A stretch of 51,509 nucleotides of DNA, taken from Tenebrionibacter intestinalis (GTDB lineage Bacteria; Pseudomonadota; Gammaproteobacteria; Enterobacterales; Enterobacteriaceae). The notes below the pieces were generated by a model. The model had not been told where the DNA came from and did not search any database. It saw only the letters and a list, made by a program, of their open reading frames with translations. This document shows, piece by piece, positions 1 to 10,613 of this stretch (position 1 is its first letter; each line of letters begins with the position of its first letter). The stretch covers positions 14,197 through 65,705 of the forward strand of contig NZ_JAEPBH010000024.1 in assembly GCF_016632365.1 (NCBI RefSeq). Reading direction: 5' to 3'. Position numbers and translations under genes: made by a program.

Positions 1-7
1 AAGTCTC

Positions 8-30
8 AAAGGCCGCAAAAGCGGCCTTTT
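8..30 (-). terminator. Hairpin downstream of acrB
   Basis: A perfect 9-bp stem (AAAGGCCGC / GCGGCCTTT) with an AAAA loop lies 22 nt beyond the acrB stop codon. It ends the acrAB transcript, and with T-rich flanks on both sides it may also act on transcripts from the other strand. Confidence 0.75.
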
Positions 31-52
31 ATACTGATAATGCGTAACGGGG

Positions 53-3000
53 TTACTGTTTATGCTCTACAGTGGCCGTATTTTCGTCACCTTTATGGCG
101 GCCGAAGCGGCGTCGCACCACCACAAAGAAGACCGGCACAAAGAAGATAGCCAGTACGGTTGCCGTTATCATCCCGCCCATTACGCCGGTACCGACAGCA
201 TTCTGCGCACCGGAGCCTGCGCCTGAACTGAGCACCAGCGGCAGGACCCCAAGGATAAACGCCAGGGAAGTCATCAGTATCGGGCGCAGACGCATACGTA
301 CCGCTTCCAGCGTGGCTTCCACCAGGCCTTTACCTTCTTTTTCCATCAGGTCTTTTGCGAATTCGACAATCAATATGGCGTTTTTCGCTGACAAACCAAT
401 TGTGGTCAACAGGCCGACCTGGAAGTAAACATCGTTTGTTAGCCCACGTAGCGTGGCGGCCAGCAGCGCGCCGATAACGCCGAGCGGCACCACCAGCATG
501 ACAGAGAACGGTATCGACCAGCTTTCATACAGCGCGGCAAGGCACAGGAACACCACGATAAGCGAAATAGCATAAAGCGATGGCGCCTGGTTGCCGGATA
601 AACGTTCCTGATAGGAGAGCCCCGTCCAGTCATAACCAATGCCCGCAGGCAGCTTACTGGCCAACTGTTCCATCAGCGCCATAGCTTCGCCGGTACTTTT
701 ACCTGGCGCGGCCTCGCCCATAATCTCCATCGCGGGCAGGCCGTTATAGCGCTCCAGCCGCGGTGAGCCATATTCCCAGTGGCCGGTAGCGAAGGCGCTG
801 AACGGCACCATCTGACCGCTGGCGCCGCGCACGTACCATTTGGCGATGTCGCCCGGCAGCATGCGGTATTCTGCTTCGCCCATAATGTAGACTTTCTTCA
901 CACGACCGCGGTCAATGAAGTCATTTACATAACTGCCGCCCCAGGCTGCGCCCAGCGTGGTATTGATATCAGTAAGCGTGACGCCAAGCGATCGCGCCTT
1001 CTCCTGGTCGATTTCAATTTTGTACTGTGGTGTATCTTCCAGCCCGTTAGGACGCACCTGCATCAGCACATCGGGATGTTGCATCGTCATACCCAGCAAC
1101 TGGTTACGCGCCTGCATCAGCTTATCGTGGCCGTGGTTCGCCTGGTCGATAAGTTGAAAATCAAATCCGGTTGCGTTACCCAGTTCAACGATAGCAGGGA
1201 GGTTAAAGGCGAATACCATCGCATCTTTTATCTGCGAGAAAGTACCCATCGCGCGACCAGTAATGGCTTCAACCTTGTTTTCCGCGCCGGGACGATCGCC
1301 CCAGTCTTTCAGGCTTACAAACGCCAGACCGGTATTTTGTCCGCGCCCTGCAAAGCCGAAGCCGTTAACGGTAAACACCGATTTTACATTCGCTTTTTCT
1401 TTGGTCAGGAAATAATCGCTAACCTGATCAAGCACTTTTTGGGTGCGCTCCTGCGTTGCGCCTGTTGGTAACTGAACCTGGGCGAGGAAGACGCCCTGAT
1501 CCTCGCTTGGCAGGAACGAGCTGGGCAGGCGAAGAAACAGCAAAGCCATGCCGACAACAATCAGCAGATAGAGCAGTAAGTATCGGCCGGTGCTGCGAAG
1601 GATGTTGCCTATGCTGTCGGTATAGTGATGCGTGCTCTTATCGAATACGCGGTTAAACCAGCCGAAAAACCCCTTTTTGCCTTCGCCGTGGTCGCCTTTA
1701 GCAATAGGTTTAAGCATAGTGGCGCACAATGCCGGCGTCAGAATCATTGCCACCAGTACCGACAGCGCCATTGCAGAAACAATAGTGATAGAGAACTGGC
1801 GATAGATCGCCCCGGTGGAACCGCCGAAAAAGGCCATCGGAATAAACACCGCCGACAGCACCAGCGCGATACCCACCAGCGCGCCCTGAATTTGCCCCAT
1901 TGATTTACGGGTGGCTTCTTTCGGCGGTAGTCCTTCTTCCACCATTACGCGCTCGACGTTTTCTACTACCACGATAGCGTCATCCACCAGCAGGCCTATC
2001 GCCAGCACCATCGCAAACATAGTTAGCGTGTTTATCGAATAACCAAACGCGGCCAGTACGGCGAAGGTGCCAAGCAGCACAACCGGTACCGCGATAGTCG
2101 GGATGAGCGTGGCGCGGAAGTTTTGCAGGAACAAATACATCACGATAAACACCAGCACGATAGCTTCCACCAGGGTTTTCACCACTTCAAAGATGGAAAT
2201 TTTAACAAACGGCGTTGTATCGTACGGGTAAACCACTTCCAGCCCGCGCGGGAAGTAGGGTTTTAGTTTTTCGACTTCAGCCTGCACCGCCGCTGCGGCA
2301 TCGAGCGCGTTTGCGCCGGTGGCGAGTTTGATGCCAAGGCCGGAAGCAGGGTGGCCGTTGAAGCGAGCGATAACGTCGTAGTTTTCGCCGCCAAGCTCGA
2401 TTTTTGCTACGTCTTTCAGACGCACCTGAGAACCGTCCTGATTGACCTTAAGCAGAATATTGCCAAATTCGTCAGTGGACGTCAGGCGGGTTTGCGCCAC
2501 GATAGAGGCGTTAAGCTGCTGGCCTTTTACCGGCGGAGTGCCGCCAAGCTGGCCTGCGGCCATCTGGGCGTTCTGGGCTTTAATCGCCGTAGCAATATCG
2601 CCAGGGGTGAGGGCATAGTTATTGAGCTTGTTAGGATCAAGCCAGATGCGCATGGCATATTGCGAACCAAATAGCTGAACGTCGCCCACGCCCGTTGCCC
2701 GGCTGATGGGATCTTTGATAGTCGAGCCTACAAAATCGGCAATATCATCCTGGTTCATGGTGCCGTCAGTGTTGATAAAGCCCAGCACCATCAGGAAGCT
2801 GCTGGAAGACTTTTTCACGCTGATGCCTTGCTGCTGCACTTCCTGCGGCAGAAGCGGCATTGCCAATTGCAGCTTGTTTTGCACCTGCACCTGGGCAATA
2901 TCGGCATCGGTGCCGGATTCAAATGTCAGCGTGATTCCCACTGCGCCGGATGAGTCGCTACTGGACGACATATACATCAGGTTATCGATACCGTTCATGT

Positions 3001-3202
3001 TCTGTTCGATAACCTGCGTAACGGTATCCTGAACCGTTTTCGCATCGGCGCCGGGGTAGACTGCTGAAACCTGCACAGCCGGCGGGGCAATCGTTGGATA
3101 TTGCGCCACGGGCAGCTTCAGGATAGCCAATCCCCCTGCCAGCATGATGATGATCGCGATAACCCAGGCAAAAATGGGGCGATCGATAAAAAACTTAGCC
3201 AT
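53..3202 (-). CDS. acrB: Multidrug efflux RND transporter AcrB
   Basis: This is the inner-membrane RND proton antiporter of the AcrAB-TolC tripartite pump, which exports drugs, dyes, detergents and bile salts. The product is 1049 residues, the same length as E. coli AcrB, and begins [14 protein letters not shown], the usual first membrane helix. The proton-relay aspartates are in [12 protein letters not shown] near residue 407, and the relay lysine is in [13 protein letters not shown] near residue 940. Two large periplasmic loops carrying the substrate pockets separate helices 1-2 and 7-8. It follows acrA by 22 nt and shares its transcript. Nothing is truncated. Identification is secure; substrate range is inferred from the family. 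Confidence 0.98.
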   Translation of the reverse strand: MAKFFIDRPIFAWVIAIIIMLAGGLAILKLPVAQYPTIAPPAVQVSAVYPGADAKTVQDTVTQVIEQNMNGIDNLMYMSSSSDSSGAVGITLTFESGTDADIAQVQVQNKLQLAMPLLPQEVQQQGISVKKSSSSFLMVLGFINTDGTMNQDDIADFVGSTIKDPISRATGVGDVQLFGSQYAMRIWLDPNKLNNYALTPGDIATAIKAQNAQMAAGQLGGTPPVKGQQLNASIVAQTRLTSTDEFGNILLKVNQDGSQVRLKDVAKIELGGENYDVIARFNGHPASGLGIKLATGANALDAAAAVQAEVEKLKPYFPRGLEVVYPYDTTPFVKISIFEVVKTLVEAIVLVFIVMYLFLQNFRATLIPTIAVPVVLLGTFAVLAAFGYSINTLTMFAMVLAIGLLVDDAIVVVENVERVMVEEGLPPKEATRKSMGQIQGALVGIALVLSAVFIPMAFFGGSTGAIYRQFSITIVSAMALSVLVAMILTPALCATMLKPIAKGDHGEGKKGFFGWFNRVFDKSTHHYTDSIGNILRSTGRYLLLYLLIVVGMALLFLRLPSSFLPSEDQGVFLAQVQLPTGATQERTQKVLDQVSDYFLTKEKANVKSVFTVNGFGFAGRGQNTGLAFVSLKDWGDRPGAENKVEAITGRAMGTFSQIKDAMVFAFNLPAIVELGNATGFDFQLIDQANHGHDKLMQARNQLLGMTMQHPDVLMQVRPNGLEDTPQYKIEIDQEKARSLGVTLTDINTTLGAAWGGSYVNDFIDRGRVKKVYIMGEAEYRMLPGDIAKWYVRGASGQMVPFSAFATGHWEYGSPRLERYNGLPAMEIMGEAAPGKSTGEAMALMEQLASKLPAGIGYDWTGLSYQERLSGNQAPSLYAISLIVVFLCLAALYESWSIPFSVMLVVPLGVIGALLAATLRGLTNDVYFQVGLLTTIGLSAKNAILIVEFAKDLMEKEGKGLVEATLEAVRMRLRPILMTSLAFILGVLPLVLSSGAGSGAQNAVGTGVMGGMITATVLAIFFVPVFFVVVRRRFGRHKGDENTATVEHKQ

Positions 3203-3224
3203 GTCTTAACGGCTCCTGTTTAAG

Positions 3225-4418
3225 TTAAGACTGTTTCTGTTCGGACTGAGCGGCAGCTTCACTTTGCGCTTTGTCATCCGGCTTTTGTTCTTCGGCTTTC
3301 ACCTGAACGCCAGGGCGAACTTTCTGAAGGCCGGTAACGATAACGCGATCGCCACTCTGTAATCCTTTAGTGACCAGCCATTTGTCCCCGATAGCCTGCG
3401 TGACGGCGATCTGGCGCACTTCCACTTTTTCGTCTTTACCCACAATCATTACAGTGGCTTCACCGCGCGGCGTACGAGCCACGCCCTGCTGAGGAACCAG
3501 TAGAGCGTTCGGGTTGGTGCCTTCTTCAAGGCGAGCGCGTACAAACATGCCTGGCAACAGCGTGCCGTCCGGATTCGGGAAAATCGCGCGCAGCGTAATG
3601 GAACCGGTGGTCTGGTCTACGGTAACGTCAGAGAATTCCAGCGTACCGGTCTGCGGATAAGCGATGCCTTCAGCCGTAGTCAGTGTGACCCTGGCTTTAC
3701 CGTTTTCCTGTTTTAGCGTGCCGTTTGCCAGTTCCTGTTTCAGGCGCAGAAAGTCGTTGCTTGACTGCGTTACGTCAACATAAATAGGGTCAAGCTGTTG
3801 CACTGTGGCCAGCGCCGTAGCCTGTCCGTTTTGCACCAGCGCCCCTTCGGTGACGGCGGATTTACCAATACGGCCGCTGATAGGAGAGGTGACTTTGGTA
3901 TAGGCGAGGTTGATGCGCGCGTTTTCAACAGCGGCTTTTGCCGCCACCACTGCCGCTTCGGCCTGACGCAGGTCAGCCTGAGCGGTGTCGTAATCCTGTT
4001 GGCTGATGTAATTGGTGCCAAGCAGTTTTTTATAGCGGTTTAACGTTACGCGTGAAATGTTGGCGCTTGCCTGCGCCTTTGCCAAATCGCCTTTCGCGCT
4101 TTCATAAGAAGCCTGATAGATGGCCGGGTCTATTTGATAAAGCGAAACGCCTGCCTTTACATCGCTGCCTTCCACAAAATTACGCTTCAGAATGATGCCG
4201 CTGACCTGGGGACGAACTTCCGCTACGCGATACGCGCTGGTGCGCCCAGGCAGCTCGGTTGTCATCTGAAGCGCTTCGCTTTTCAGTGTGACAATGCCAA
4301 CGGCCTGAGCCTGTGAGCCTTGTTGTTGCTGTTGTTCATCATTACATCCTGTAAGCGCAAAGCTGCCTGAGAGCATCAGAACGACCGCCAGAGGCGCAAA
4401 TCCTCTGTTTTTGTTCAT
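3225..4418 (-). CDS. acrA: Efflux periplasmic adaptor lipoprotein AcrA
   Basis: AcrA is the membrane-fusion adaptor joining AcrB to TolC. The 397-residue product starts MNKNRGFAPLAVVLML and has a lipobox (LTGC) with the modified cysteine near residue 25, so it is anchored as a lipoprotein. Next come the barrel-sandwich/lipoyl halves, an alpha-helical hairpin (roughly residues 100-170) and the beta-barrel region. The reading frame stays open about 50 codons further upstream, but that extension runs through the AcrR operator and has no family similarity, so the ATG at 4418 is chosen; it gives the E. coli length. The C-terminus is unusually rich in Gln, Ser and Lys. Confidence 0.97.
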   Translation of the reverse strand: MNKNRGFAPLAVVLMLSGSFALTGCNDEQQQQQGSQAQAVGIVTLKSEALQMTTELPGRTSAYRVAEVRPQVSGIILKRNFVEGSDVKAGVSLYQIDPAIYQASYESAKGDLAKAQASANISRVTLNRYKKLLGTNYISQQDYDTAQADLRQAEAAVVAAKAAVENARINLAYTKVTSPISGRIGKSAVTEGALVQNGQATALATVQQLDPIYVDVTQSSNDFLRLKQELANGTLKQENGKARVTLTTAEGIAYPQTGTLEFSDVTVDQTTGSITLRAIFPNPDGTLLPGMFVRARLEEGTNPNALLVPQQGVARTPRGEATVMIVGKDEKVEVRQIAVTQAIGDKWLVTKGLQSGDRVIVTGLQKVRPGVQVKAEEQKPDDKAQSEAAAQSEQKQS

Positions 4419-4509
4419 ATATAAACCTCGAGTGTCCAGTTTCAAAATTTGATCAATGGTCAAATGTCTACAAGCCCATTGCTGCGTTAATATTAACATC
4501 GTGCTATAG

Positions 4510-4533
4510 TACATACGTACATAAATGTATGTA
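4510..4533. promoter_or_regulatory. AcrR operator in the acrA-acrR divergent region
   Basis: This 24-bp imperfect inverted repeat has outer arms TACATAC and GTATGTA. It has the same layout and nearly the same sequence as the E. coli AcrR operator and sits in the 143-bp gap between the divergent acrA and acrR starts. By analogy it lets AcrR repress acrAB and its own gene. The inner half-sites differ from E. coli at a few positions. Confidence 0.8.
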
Positions 4534-4561
4534 AATCTGGCACCTGAAAATCCTTTAACTG

Positions 4562-5203
4562 ATGGCACGAAAAACTAAACAGCAAGCGTTAGAGACGCGC
4601 AAGCATATTCTGGATACCGCGCTACGCCTTTTCTCGCAAAAGGGCGTTTCGGCAACATCGCTTGCGGATATCGCCCAGGCTGCGGGCGTTACGCGCGGCG
4701 CCATCTACTGGCATTTTCGCAATAAGTCAGATTTATTCAATGAAATCTGGGTACTTTCAGATTCCGATATCGGCGATTTAGAGATTGAGTATCGGGCAAA
4801 ATATCCTCGCGATCCACTTTCCGCACTTCGCGAATTGCTGGTTCATATTCTGGAAACCACGGTAACAGAAGAAAGGCGACGCCTGATGATGGAAATCATC
4901 TTCCATAAATGTGAATTTGTAGGGGAGATGGTGGCGGTTCAGCAAGCGCAGCGCAGCCTTTATATGGAAGGGTACGAACGCATTGAAAGCGCGCTCGATC
5001 GGTGCCGCGCCGCGGGCATGTTGCCTGAAAACTTACTCTCCCGCCGTGCGGCAATATTAATGCGCTGTTATATCGCAGGCATTATTGAAAGCTGGCTGTT
5101 TGCGCCGGAGACGTTTGATCTACAGCGTGAAGCGCGTGACTATGTCGCCATCCTTCTGGAAATGTTTCAGCTTTGCCCCACCTTGCGTTCGCCTGCCCCG
5201 TAA
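4562..5203 (+). CDS. acrR: TetR-family repressor AcrR
   Basis: This local repressor of acrAB is a homodimer that loosens from DNA when drugs bind its C-terminal pocket. The product has 213 residues (E. coli 215). The N-terminal TetR helix-turn-helix is clear: [20 protein letters not shown], then [19 protein letters not shown] within residues 10-50. The helical ligand domain follows. It is divergent from acrA with the palindromic operator between them. The reading frame is intact, so repression should work, unlike the acrR knock-outs seen in resistant isolates. Confidence 0.96.
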   Translation: MARKTKQQALETRKHILDTALRLFSQKGVSATSLADIAQAAGVTRGAIYWHFRNKSDLFNEIWVLSDSDIGDLEIEYRAKYPRDPLSALRELLVHILETTVTEERRRLMMEIIFHKCEFVGEMVAVQQAQRSLYMEGYERIESALDRCRAAGMLPENLLSRRAAILMRCYIAGIIESWLFAPETFDLQREARDYVAILLEMFQLCPTLRSPAP

Positions 5204-5318
5204 GCGCGCTTTAAGAGCGCTCTGGCGCGTGTGATGTTTGTGGCCCTTATATCGGGGTGCTATCCTGATTTATTGAATTCATCCACACTCCCCCTGCGGC
5301 GCGGGCGCGATAATCATC

Positions 5319-8300
5319 ATGACTCTACAACATGCTTTACGCCTGCGGAAAACCGCCTTCGCTGTTGTAATCATATTTGTTTCGCTCTTTCAATCCCTTG
5401 CGGTTCAGGCGCGCGCTAACAGCGATGTTCCGTCGCGGTCCGATATACAACGCCAGCTTGATGCTCTTGATAAACAGAAAAACCTCTCCTCGCAAGCCAG
5501 GCTGATACAACAGGATCTTAATCAGACGCTGGAGGTGTTGGATAAAATTGAGCGTGTGGAAAACGAAGCGGCTGAACAGCACAAGCGAATTAATGACGCG
5601 CCGGAGAAGACCCGGCGGGCGACCGAAGCGCTGGAGGCTTACGGCAGCGAGAAACTGGATGAGGCTGCCTATAGCAAAACGCTTTCTTCTCTATCGTTGC
5701 GCCAGCTTGAACAGCAGGTTTCACAAACGTTTGACGAGCTGCAAACGGCGCAAAGCGCTCTTTCCACGCTCAACAGCCAACTGGTTTCACTGCAAACGCA
5801 GCCGGAGCGGGTGCAGAATGCCATGTATGCGGCCACCGAACAGCTTCAGCAGATTCGCTCTCGTCTGAGCGGCGTGAACACAGGCGCGCCGCTGCGCGCA
5901 AGCCAGCAATCGCTGCTACTGGCCCAGCAGGCGTTGCTTAATGCGCAGCTTGAGCAGCAACGCGGCAGTCTTGAAGGCAATACAATGCTTCAGGATTCTC
6001 TGCAAAAGCAGCGGGATTACACCACGGCGCATATTTCTCGCCTTGAGCGTCGGCTTGAGCTGATGCAGGCCACACTCAGCAAAAAGCGCCTGACGCTGAC
6101 AAAAAAAACGGCGCAGGAAGCCGTAACGCCGGAGGAAGGCGCGGCGATTCAGAATATCCCGCTGGTGCGCCAGGAGCTGGACGTCAACCACCAGATTAGC
6201 GAACGCCTGATTGACGCTACCCGACGCGGCAATGAGCTGGTGCAGCGCAATATCCAGGTGAAAACCTGGCTCGATCGCACGCTCCAGTCCGAACGCAATC
6301 TTAAAGAACAGATTGCGATGCTCAAGGGCAGTCTGTTGCTGTCTCGTATCCTTTATCAGCAACAACAAAATTTGCCGTCTGCGGATGATATGGATGATAT
6401 GACCAACCGCATTGCCGACCTGCGGCTTGAGCAGTTTGAACTTAACCAACAGCGCGATGCGCTGTTCAGGGGAGAGGATTTCGTCAACCATCTGCTTCAA
6501 AGCCAGCCAAAAGAGCAGCGGCAATCGGCCGACGAGGATGATGTCCGGGATGCGTTGCTGGAAGTGATTGATATGCGCCGTGAGTTGCTCGAACAGCTAA
6601 ATAAACAGCTTGGCGGCCAGCTTATGTTGGCGATTAACCTGCAAATGAATCAGCAGCAGTTGATAAGCTCCAGCCAGCGGCTGCAACAAACGCTGACCCA
6701 GCAGATTTTTTGGGTAACGTCCAATAAACCAATGGACTGGGCGTGGATCACCGCTTTCCCGCAGGCGCTAAAGGATCAGTTGTCGTCGATGGAGATAGTC
6801 GGCAACTGGGGGGGGGCACGCCATTCGTTTGGGCTGACGCTGGCGGCCGCGCTGGCGCTACTTATGCTTGCGGGCCTGACGTGCTGGCGCTTTCGCTGGC
6901 TGAAGGCGCGCCTTGACGCGCTATCGGCCGATGTGGGGCTGCTTCATAAAGACAGCCAGACCCATACGCCCAAAGCGCTGTTAATTGATCTCGTGCGCGC
7001 GCTGCCGGTGTGCCTGATGCTGCTGGCGGCCGGGCTTCTTCTGCGGTTTATGAGGTTGAACGTCAGCGAATTGATGTGGAGTTTTGGCAAAGAGCTGGCG
7101 TTGTTTGGGCTGATTTTCGGCGTCTGCTGGCGTGTTCTGGAACAAAAGGGCGTGGCGGAGCATCACTTTATGATCCCGCCGACCCGGGTGCGTCACTATC
7201 GCCGCCAGATTGTACGCATCAGCATCGCACTGCTGCCCATGCTGTGCTGGGCCGTAGTGGGGGCGCACTCTCCGCTGCATCTGATGAATGATGTGCTTGG
7301 GCAGTTTATGGTTTTTGTTAATTTGCTGGTGATTACGGGGCTGATGTGGCCAATGTGCCGCGACGCCTGGCGTGATAAAGAATCTCATACCGTACGCCTG
7401 GTCACGATAACCGTGCTGTCGCTGGTGCCTGTCGGTTTGCTGATACTGACGGCGCTTGGCTATTTTTACACTACGTTGCGCCTTGCGCACCGCTGGATAG
7501 ACACCGTATACCTGACGATTATCTGGAACCTGCTTTACCAGACGGTCCTGCGCGGGCTTAGCGTGGCGGCGCGGCGTATTGCCTGGCGCCGTGCGCTGGC
7601 GCGGCGCGAAGCTTTGGAAAAAGAGGGCGCGCAAGGAAGCAATGAGCCGGTGGAAGAGCCGCCGCTTGGGCTGGAGCAGGTAAATCAACAAACGCTGCGC
7701 ATTACCACGCTGGTGATGTTTGCGCTGTTCGGGCTGATCTTCTGGGCAATATGGTCCGATTTGATTACGGTCTTCTCGTATCTCGACAGCATTACGCTAT
7801 GGCATTACAGCGTTACCGAGGCGGGAGCGTCGGTAACGAAAAGCGTCACAATGGGCAGCCTGCTGTTCGCTGTCGTCGCTTTTATGCTCGCCTGGGCATT
7901 GATTCGCAACCTGCCGGGTCTGCTGGAGGTGCTGGTGCTGTCGCGCCTGAAGATGCGACAGGGGTCGTCATACGCCATCACGACAATCCTTAACTATGTG
8001 ATAATTGCCGCAGGCGCCATTGCGGTGTTGGGTTCGCTGGGGGTTTCGTGGGATAAACTTCAGTGGATGGCCGCCGGTCTGTCAGTTGGCCTTGGTTTTG
8101 GTTTGCAGGAAATCTTCGGGAATTTTATTGCAGGCCTGATTATTTTGTTTGAGCGCCCAATTCGCATCGGGGATACCATTACCATCGGCACTTATTCCGG
8201 TTCAGTGAGCCGAATCCGCATTCGCGCTACGACCATCATTGACTTTGATCATAAAGAGATAATCGTGCCGAACAAGGCATTTGTTACCGAGCGGCTTATC

Positions 8301-8693
8301 AACTGGTCGCTCAGTGATACGATAACCCGCGTAGTGGTGAAGCTTGGCGTAGCGTACGGTTCGGATCTTGATAAAGTGCAGGCCGTGCTGCTTAAAGCTG
8401 CCACCGGACATCCGAAAGTGATGCATGAGCCGTATCCGCAGGTCTTCTTTCTGGCGTTTGGCCAGAGCTCGCTCGACCATGAACTGCAGTTCTACGTGCG
8501 TGAACTGGGCGATCGCGGCTTAACGCAGGATGCGGTAAACCGCACTATCGACCGCCTGTGCCGCGAAAATAGTATTGATATCGCGTTCAATACGCTTGAA
8601 GTGCGCCTGCGTAACGCGAAAGGGGATGAAATTACCGAGGTGGCGCGCGACCTATCCCGGGAGGGGCAGGGCGACACGCCCCCCTCACTCTGA
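5319..8693 (+). CDS. mscK: Mechanosensitive channel MscK (KefA)
   Basis: A large potassium-dependent mechanosensitive channel of the MscS family, 1124 residues against 1120 in E. coli. It has a signal peptide (residues 1-30), a long periplasmic helical/coiled-coil region rich in Gln and Leu to about residue 480, a set of inner-membrane helices, and the MscS-like core near the C-terminus. The pore helix is rich in Gly and Ala ([17 protein letters not shown], near residue 918), followed by [14 protein letters not shown], the start of the beta domain. A run of nine G (6808-6816) near residue 497 is in frame here. The 3' end overlaps the convergent rsmS by 9 bp. The ATG start is supported by similarity; its ribosome site is weak. 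Confidence 0.95.
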   Translation: MTLQHALRLRKTAFAVVIIFVSLFQSLAVQARANSDVPSRSDIQRQLDALDKQKNLSSQARLIQQDLNQTLEVLDKIERVENEAAEQHKRINDAPEKTRRATEALEAYGSEKLDEAAYSKTLSSLSLRQLEQQVSQTFDELQTAQSALSTLNSQLVSLQTQPERVQNAMYAATEQLQQIRSRLSGVNTGAPLRASQQSLLLAQQALLNAQLEQQRGSLEGNTMLQDSLQKQRDYTTAHISRLERRLELMQATLSKKRLTLTKKTAQEAVTPEEGAAIQNIPLVRQELDVNHQISERLIDATRRGNELVQRNIQVKTWLDRTLQSERNLKEQIAMLKGSLLLSRILYQQQQNLPSADDMDDMTNRIADLRLEQFELNQQRDALFRGEDFVNHLLQSQPKEQRQSADEDDVRDALLEVIDMRRELLEQLNKQLGGQLMLAINLQMNQQQLISSSQRLQQTLTQQIFWVTSNKPMDWAWITAFPQALKDQLSSMEIVGNWGGARHSFGLTLAAALALLMLAGLTCWRFRWLKARLDALSADVGLLHKDSQTHTPKALLIDLVRALPVCLMLLAAGLLLRFMRLNVSELMWSFGKELALFGLIFGVCWRVLEQKGVAEHHFMIPPTRVRHYRRQIVRISIALLPMLCWAVVGAHSPLHLMNDVLGQFMVFVNLLVITGLMWPMCRDAWRDKESHTVRLVTITVLSLVPVGLLILTALGYFYTTLRLAHRWIDTVYLTIIWNLLYQTVLRGLSVAARRIAWRRALARREALEKEGAQGSNEPVEEPPLGLEQVNQQTLRITTLVMFALFGLIFWAIWSDLITVFSYLDSITLWHYSVTEAGASVTKSVTMGSLLFAVVAFMLAWALIRNLPGLLEVLVLSRLKMRQGSSYAITTILNYVIIAAGAIAVLGSLGVSWDKLQWMAAGLSVGLGFGLQEIFGNFIAGLIILFERPIRIGDTITIGTYSGSVSRIRIRATTIIDFDHKEIIVPNKAFVTERLINWSLSDTITRVVVKLGVAYGSDLDKVQAVLLKAATGHPKVMHEPYPQVFFLAFGQSSLDHELQFYVRELGDRGLTQDAVNRTIDRLCRENSIDIAFNTLEVRLRNAKGDEITEVARDLSREGQGDTPPSL

Positions 8694-8840
8694 AGCCTGT
8701 AGCGCCTGCTTATGTAAAAAATCCTGACGCACTATTTCCAGCGCGGCCAGCACGGTTTGTGTCGGGAGGGCGTTTTGCTCCAGCAACATAATTAAATCTA
8801 CCGCCAGCTTGACTTCATCCGGGGCTTGTTCCAGCGACAT
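8685..8840 (-). CDS. rsmS: Small protein RsmS (YbaM)
   Basis: A 51-residue product ([20 protein letters not shown]...) matches the 53-residue E. coli YbaM/RsmS, with the conserved [17 protein letters not shown] segment; the C-terminus differs. It lies just downstream of priC (14 nt) on the same strand, so they form an operon, and RsmS has been linked to PriC-dependent replication restart. The stop codon lies inside the end of the convergent mscK (9-bp tail overlap). A ribosome site (AGGAGAG) sits just upstream of the ATG. Confidence 0.9.
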   Translation of the reverse strand: MSLEQAPDEVKLAVDLIMLLEQNALPTQTVLAALEIVRQDFLHKQALQASE

Positions 8841-8854
8841 ACTCTCTCCTCATC

Positions 8855-9382
8855 TCAGCGCGTGCGGCGTTCAACCGCGCGGGTAATATTTGCCAGGGCT
8901 TCGCGACAGCGGGCTAACCGCCCATCAAGCGCTTCCAGTTCACGCGCCAGCCGCTGTTGTCCCGCCAGCGTTTGCTCTGCTGTAAGCTGCGTGATGCGGG
9001 CGTTTTTCATCGCCAGCAGTCGCCGCTCGTAATCCTGATGTCTTAACAGGTTTGCATTAAGCCGGGCCAGAGAAGGCTGTGCGGCGTCGTAGCGACGCAG
9101 TTCGCCGGTTGCCGCTTCGCGGGTTAACGCCGTGATTTGCGCAACCAGGCGGTCCGCCAGCCATGCCGCCTGTTGCACGCGATTTTGTTCAATCAGCGTC
9201 TTTAACTGCCGCCAGTTTGCTTCCACTTCATGCAAACAGTCGCCCATTCGCGTACTGCGCCCGTGAAAAAGCTGGCGATTGAAACGAGAGGACACGGCGC
9301 AGTGCGCGCCAAAGGGCGTAATCAGCGCCGTCAGTTGCGCTATGCGAGCCTCAAGGGTTTCGATAAGTTGCCGGGTCTTCAT
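8855..9382 (-). CDS. priC: Primosomal replication protein N'' PriC
   Basis: PriC restarts stalled forks by remodelling SSB and loading DnaB at abandoned forks with leading-strand gaps. The product has 175 residues, the E. coli length, and starts MKTRQLIETLEARIAQL. It is helical and Arg/Leu rich, with the conserved C-terminal EARLARCR-type segment (here LDGRLARCREALANI). PriC diverges quickly between genera, so similarity is moderate, but length, context (mscK-rsmS-priC-ybaN) and pattern agree. Confidence 0.9.
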   Translation of the reverse strand: MKTRQLIETLEARIAQLTALITPFGAHCAVSSRFNRQLFHGRSTRMGDCLHEVEANWRQLKTLIEQNRVQQAAWLADRLVAQITALTREAATGELRRYDAAQPSLARLNANLLRHQDYERRLLAMKNARITQLTAEQTLAGQQRLARELEALDGRLARCREALANITRAVERRTR

Positions 9383-9448
9383 GAATCTCCCTGCGGCGGC
9401 GGCCGATGATTATGCTACAGTGGCGGCGTCACGGTATGGAAGCGACAT

Positions 9449-9826
9449 ATGGGTAAGATCATTTTAATCATGACGGGCTGGTTAGCGATAGTGCTCGGCG
9501 CGCTGGGCGTGGTATTGCCGCTTTTACCCACGACGCCGTTTATCCTGCTGGCGGCCTGGTGTTTTGCCCGCTCGTCGCCGCGCTTTCACGGCTGGTTAAT
9601 GCACCGCTCATGGTTTGGCGGTTATCTGCGCTATTGGCAAGCCTACCGCGCGATGCCGCCGGGGGCTAAACCGCGCGCGGTTGTGCTTATACTGGTAACG
9701 TTTGCCGTTTCGCTATGGCTGGTCGAACTTGCCTGGGCGCGTATTTTATTACTGGTTTGTCTGGCGGCGCTGCTGCTTTTTCTGTGGCGTGTTCCGGTGG
9801 TTGCGCCAGAGCAAGAAAAGCCGTAA
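9449..9826 (+). CDS. ybaN: Inner-membrane protein YbaN (DUF454)
   Basis: A 125-residue DUF454 membrane protein of unknown function. The N-terminus GWLAIVLGALGVVLPLLPTT is a typical first helix with the family PLLPTTPF motif, followed by LLAAWCFARSSPRF. Two more hydrophobic stretches lie near residues 75-115. It is divergent from priC with a 66-bp gap and precedes apt by 147 bp. Length equals E. coli YbaN. No catalytic motif is seen; function is not established. Confidence 0.92.
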   Translation: MGKIILIMTGWLAIVLGALGVVLPLLPTTPFILLAAWCFARSSPRFHGWLMHRSWFGGYLRYWQAYRAMPPGAKPRAVVLILVTFAVSLWLVELAWARILLLVCLAALLLFLWRVPVVAPEQEKP

Positions 9827-9973
9827 TGGCAGACGACTGTGGTTGCATTTACCGCCTGCAGCCAGTAAATTTTGGCGTTTTCGAGCGCAGCGCGCCGCCG
9901 GTAAAATAAGCGAAAGTTGATGTGTTGAACGCCGCGCGCTGGGAGTGACATCGTAATTTTCAGGCACGTAACT

Positions 9974-10525
9974 ATGACCGTAACCGCGCAGCAGCTTGAG
10001 TTTATCAAAGACAGTATTAAAAGCGTTCAGGATTATCCGAAGCCGGGCATTCTGTTCCGTGACGTGACCAGCCTGCTGGAAGATCCAAAGGCCTACGCGC
10101 TCAGCATTGAATTGCTGGTGGCGCGCTACGCAGATGCCGGCATCACTAAAGTAGTGGGCACTGAAGCGCGCGGTTTCCTGTTCGGCGCGCCGGTTGCGCT
10201 GGGTCTGAACGTAGGTTTTGTGCCGGTCCGTAAGCCGCGCAAGCTGCCGCGAGCGACTATCAGCGAAAACTATGAGCTGGAGTATGGCGAAGATCGGCTT
10301 GAGATCCACGTTGACGCCATTAAACCAGGCGATAAGGTGCTGGTTGTGGACGATCTGCTGGCGACCGGCGGGACCATCGAAGCTACCGTGAAGCTGATTC
10401 GCCGGCTTGGCGGCAACGTGGCGGATGCGGCCTTTATCATTAACCTGTTCGATCTTGGCGGCGAACAGCGCCTGGAGCAGCAGGGGATACACTGCTACAG
10501 CCTGGTCTCTTTTCCAGGCCACTGA
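9974..10525 (+). CDS. apt: Adenine phosphoribosyltransferase Apt
   Basis: Apt salvages adenine to AMP using PRPP in the cytoplasm. It has 183 residues, identical in length to E. coli. The PRPP-binding loop is [13 protein letters not shown] (about residues 122-134), and the adenine-site strand is [15 protein letters not shown]. One oddity is in the flexible hood: family members usually read VRKPGKLP, but this copy reads VRKPRKLPR, a Gly-to-Arg change at residue 89. The start ATG is supported by similarity. Confidence 0.97.
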   Translation: MTVTAQQLEFIKDSIKSVQDYPKPGILFRDVTSLLEDPKAYALSIELLVARYADAGITKVVGTEARGFLFGAPVALGLNVGFVPVRKPRKLPRATISENYELEYGEDRLEIHVDAIKPGDKVLVVDDLLATGGTIEATVKLIRRLGGNVADAAFIINLFDLGGEQRLEQQGIHCYSLVSFPGH

Positions 10526-10535
10526 GTTCTGCAGG

Positions 10536-10560
10536 CAGCCTCGCCCATTGGGTGGGGCTG
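10536..10560 (+). terminator. Hairpin between apt and dnaX
   Basis: An 11-bp stem with two G:T wobbles (CAGCCTCGCCC / GGGTGGGGCTG) and an ATT loop lies 10 nt after the apt stop. There is no strong T-run after it, so termination may be partial, allowing some read-through into dnaX. Confidence 0.4.
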
Positions 10561-10613
10561 TGTTAGCATGACTATCTTAATGTCCTTTCTCCCGATCTGA
10601 GAGCCTATTGCCG

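Noticed and set aside
5916-7691. Long minus-strand open frames inside mscK (202 and 236 codons)
   Set aside because: They are antisense shadows of mscK, without domains or ribosome sites.
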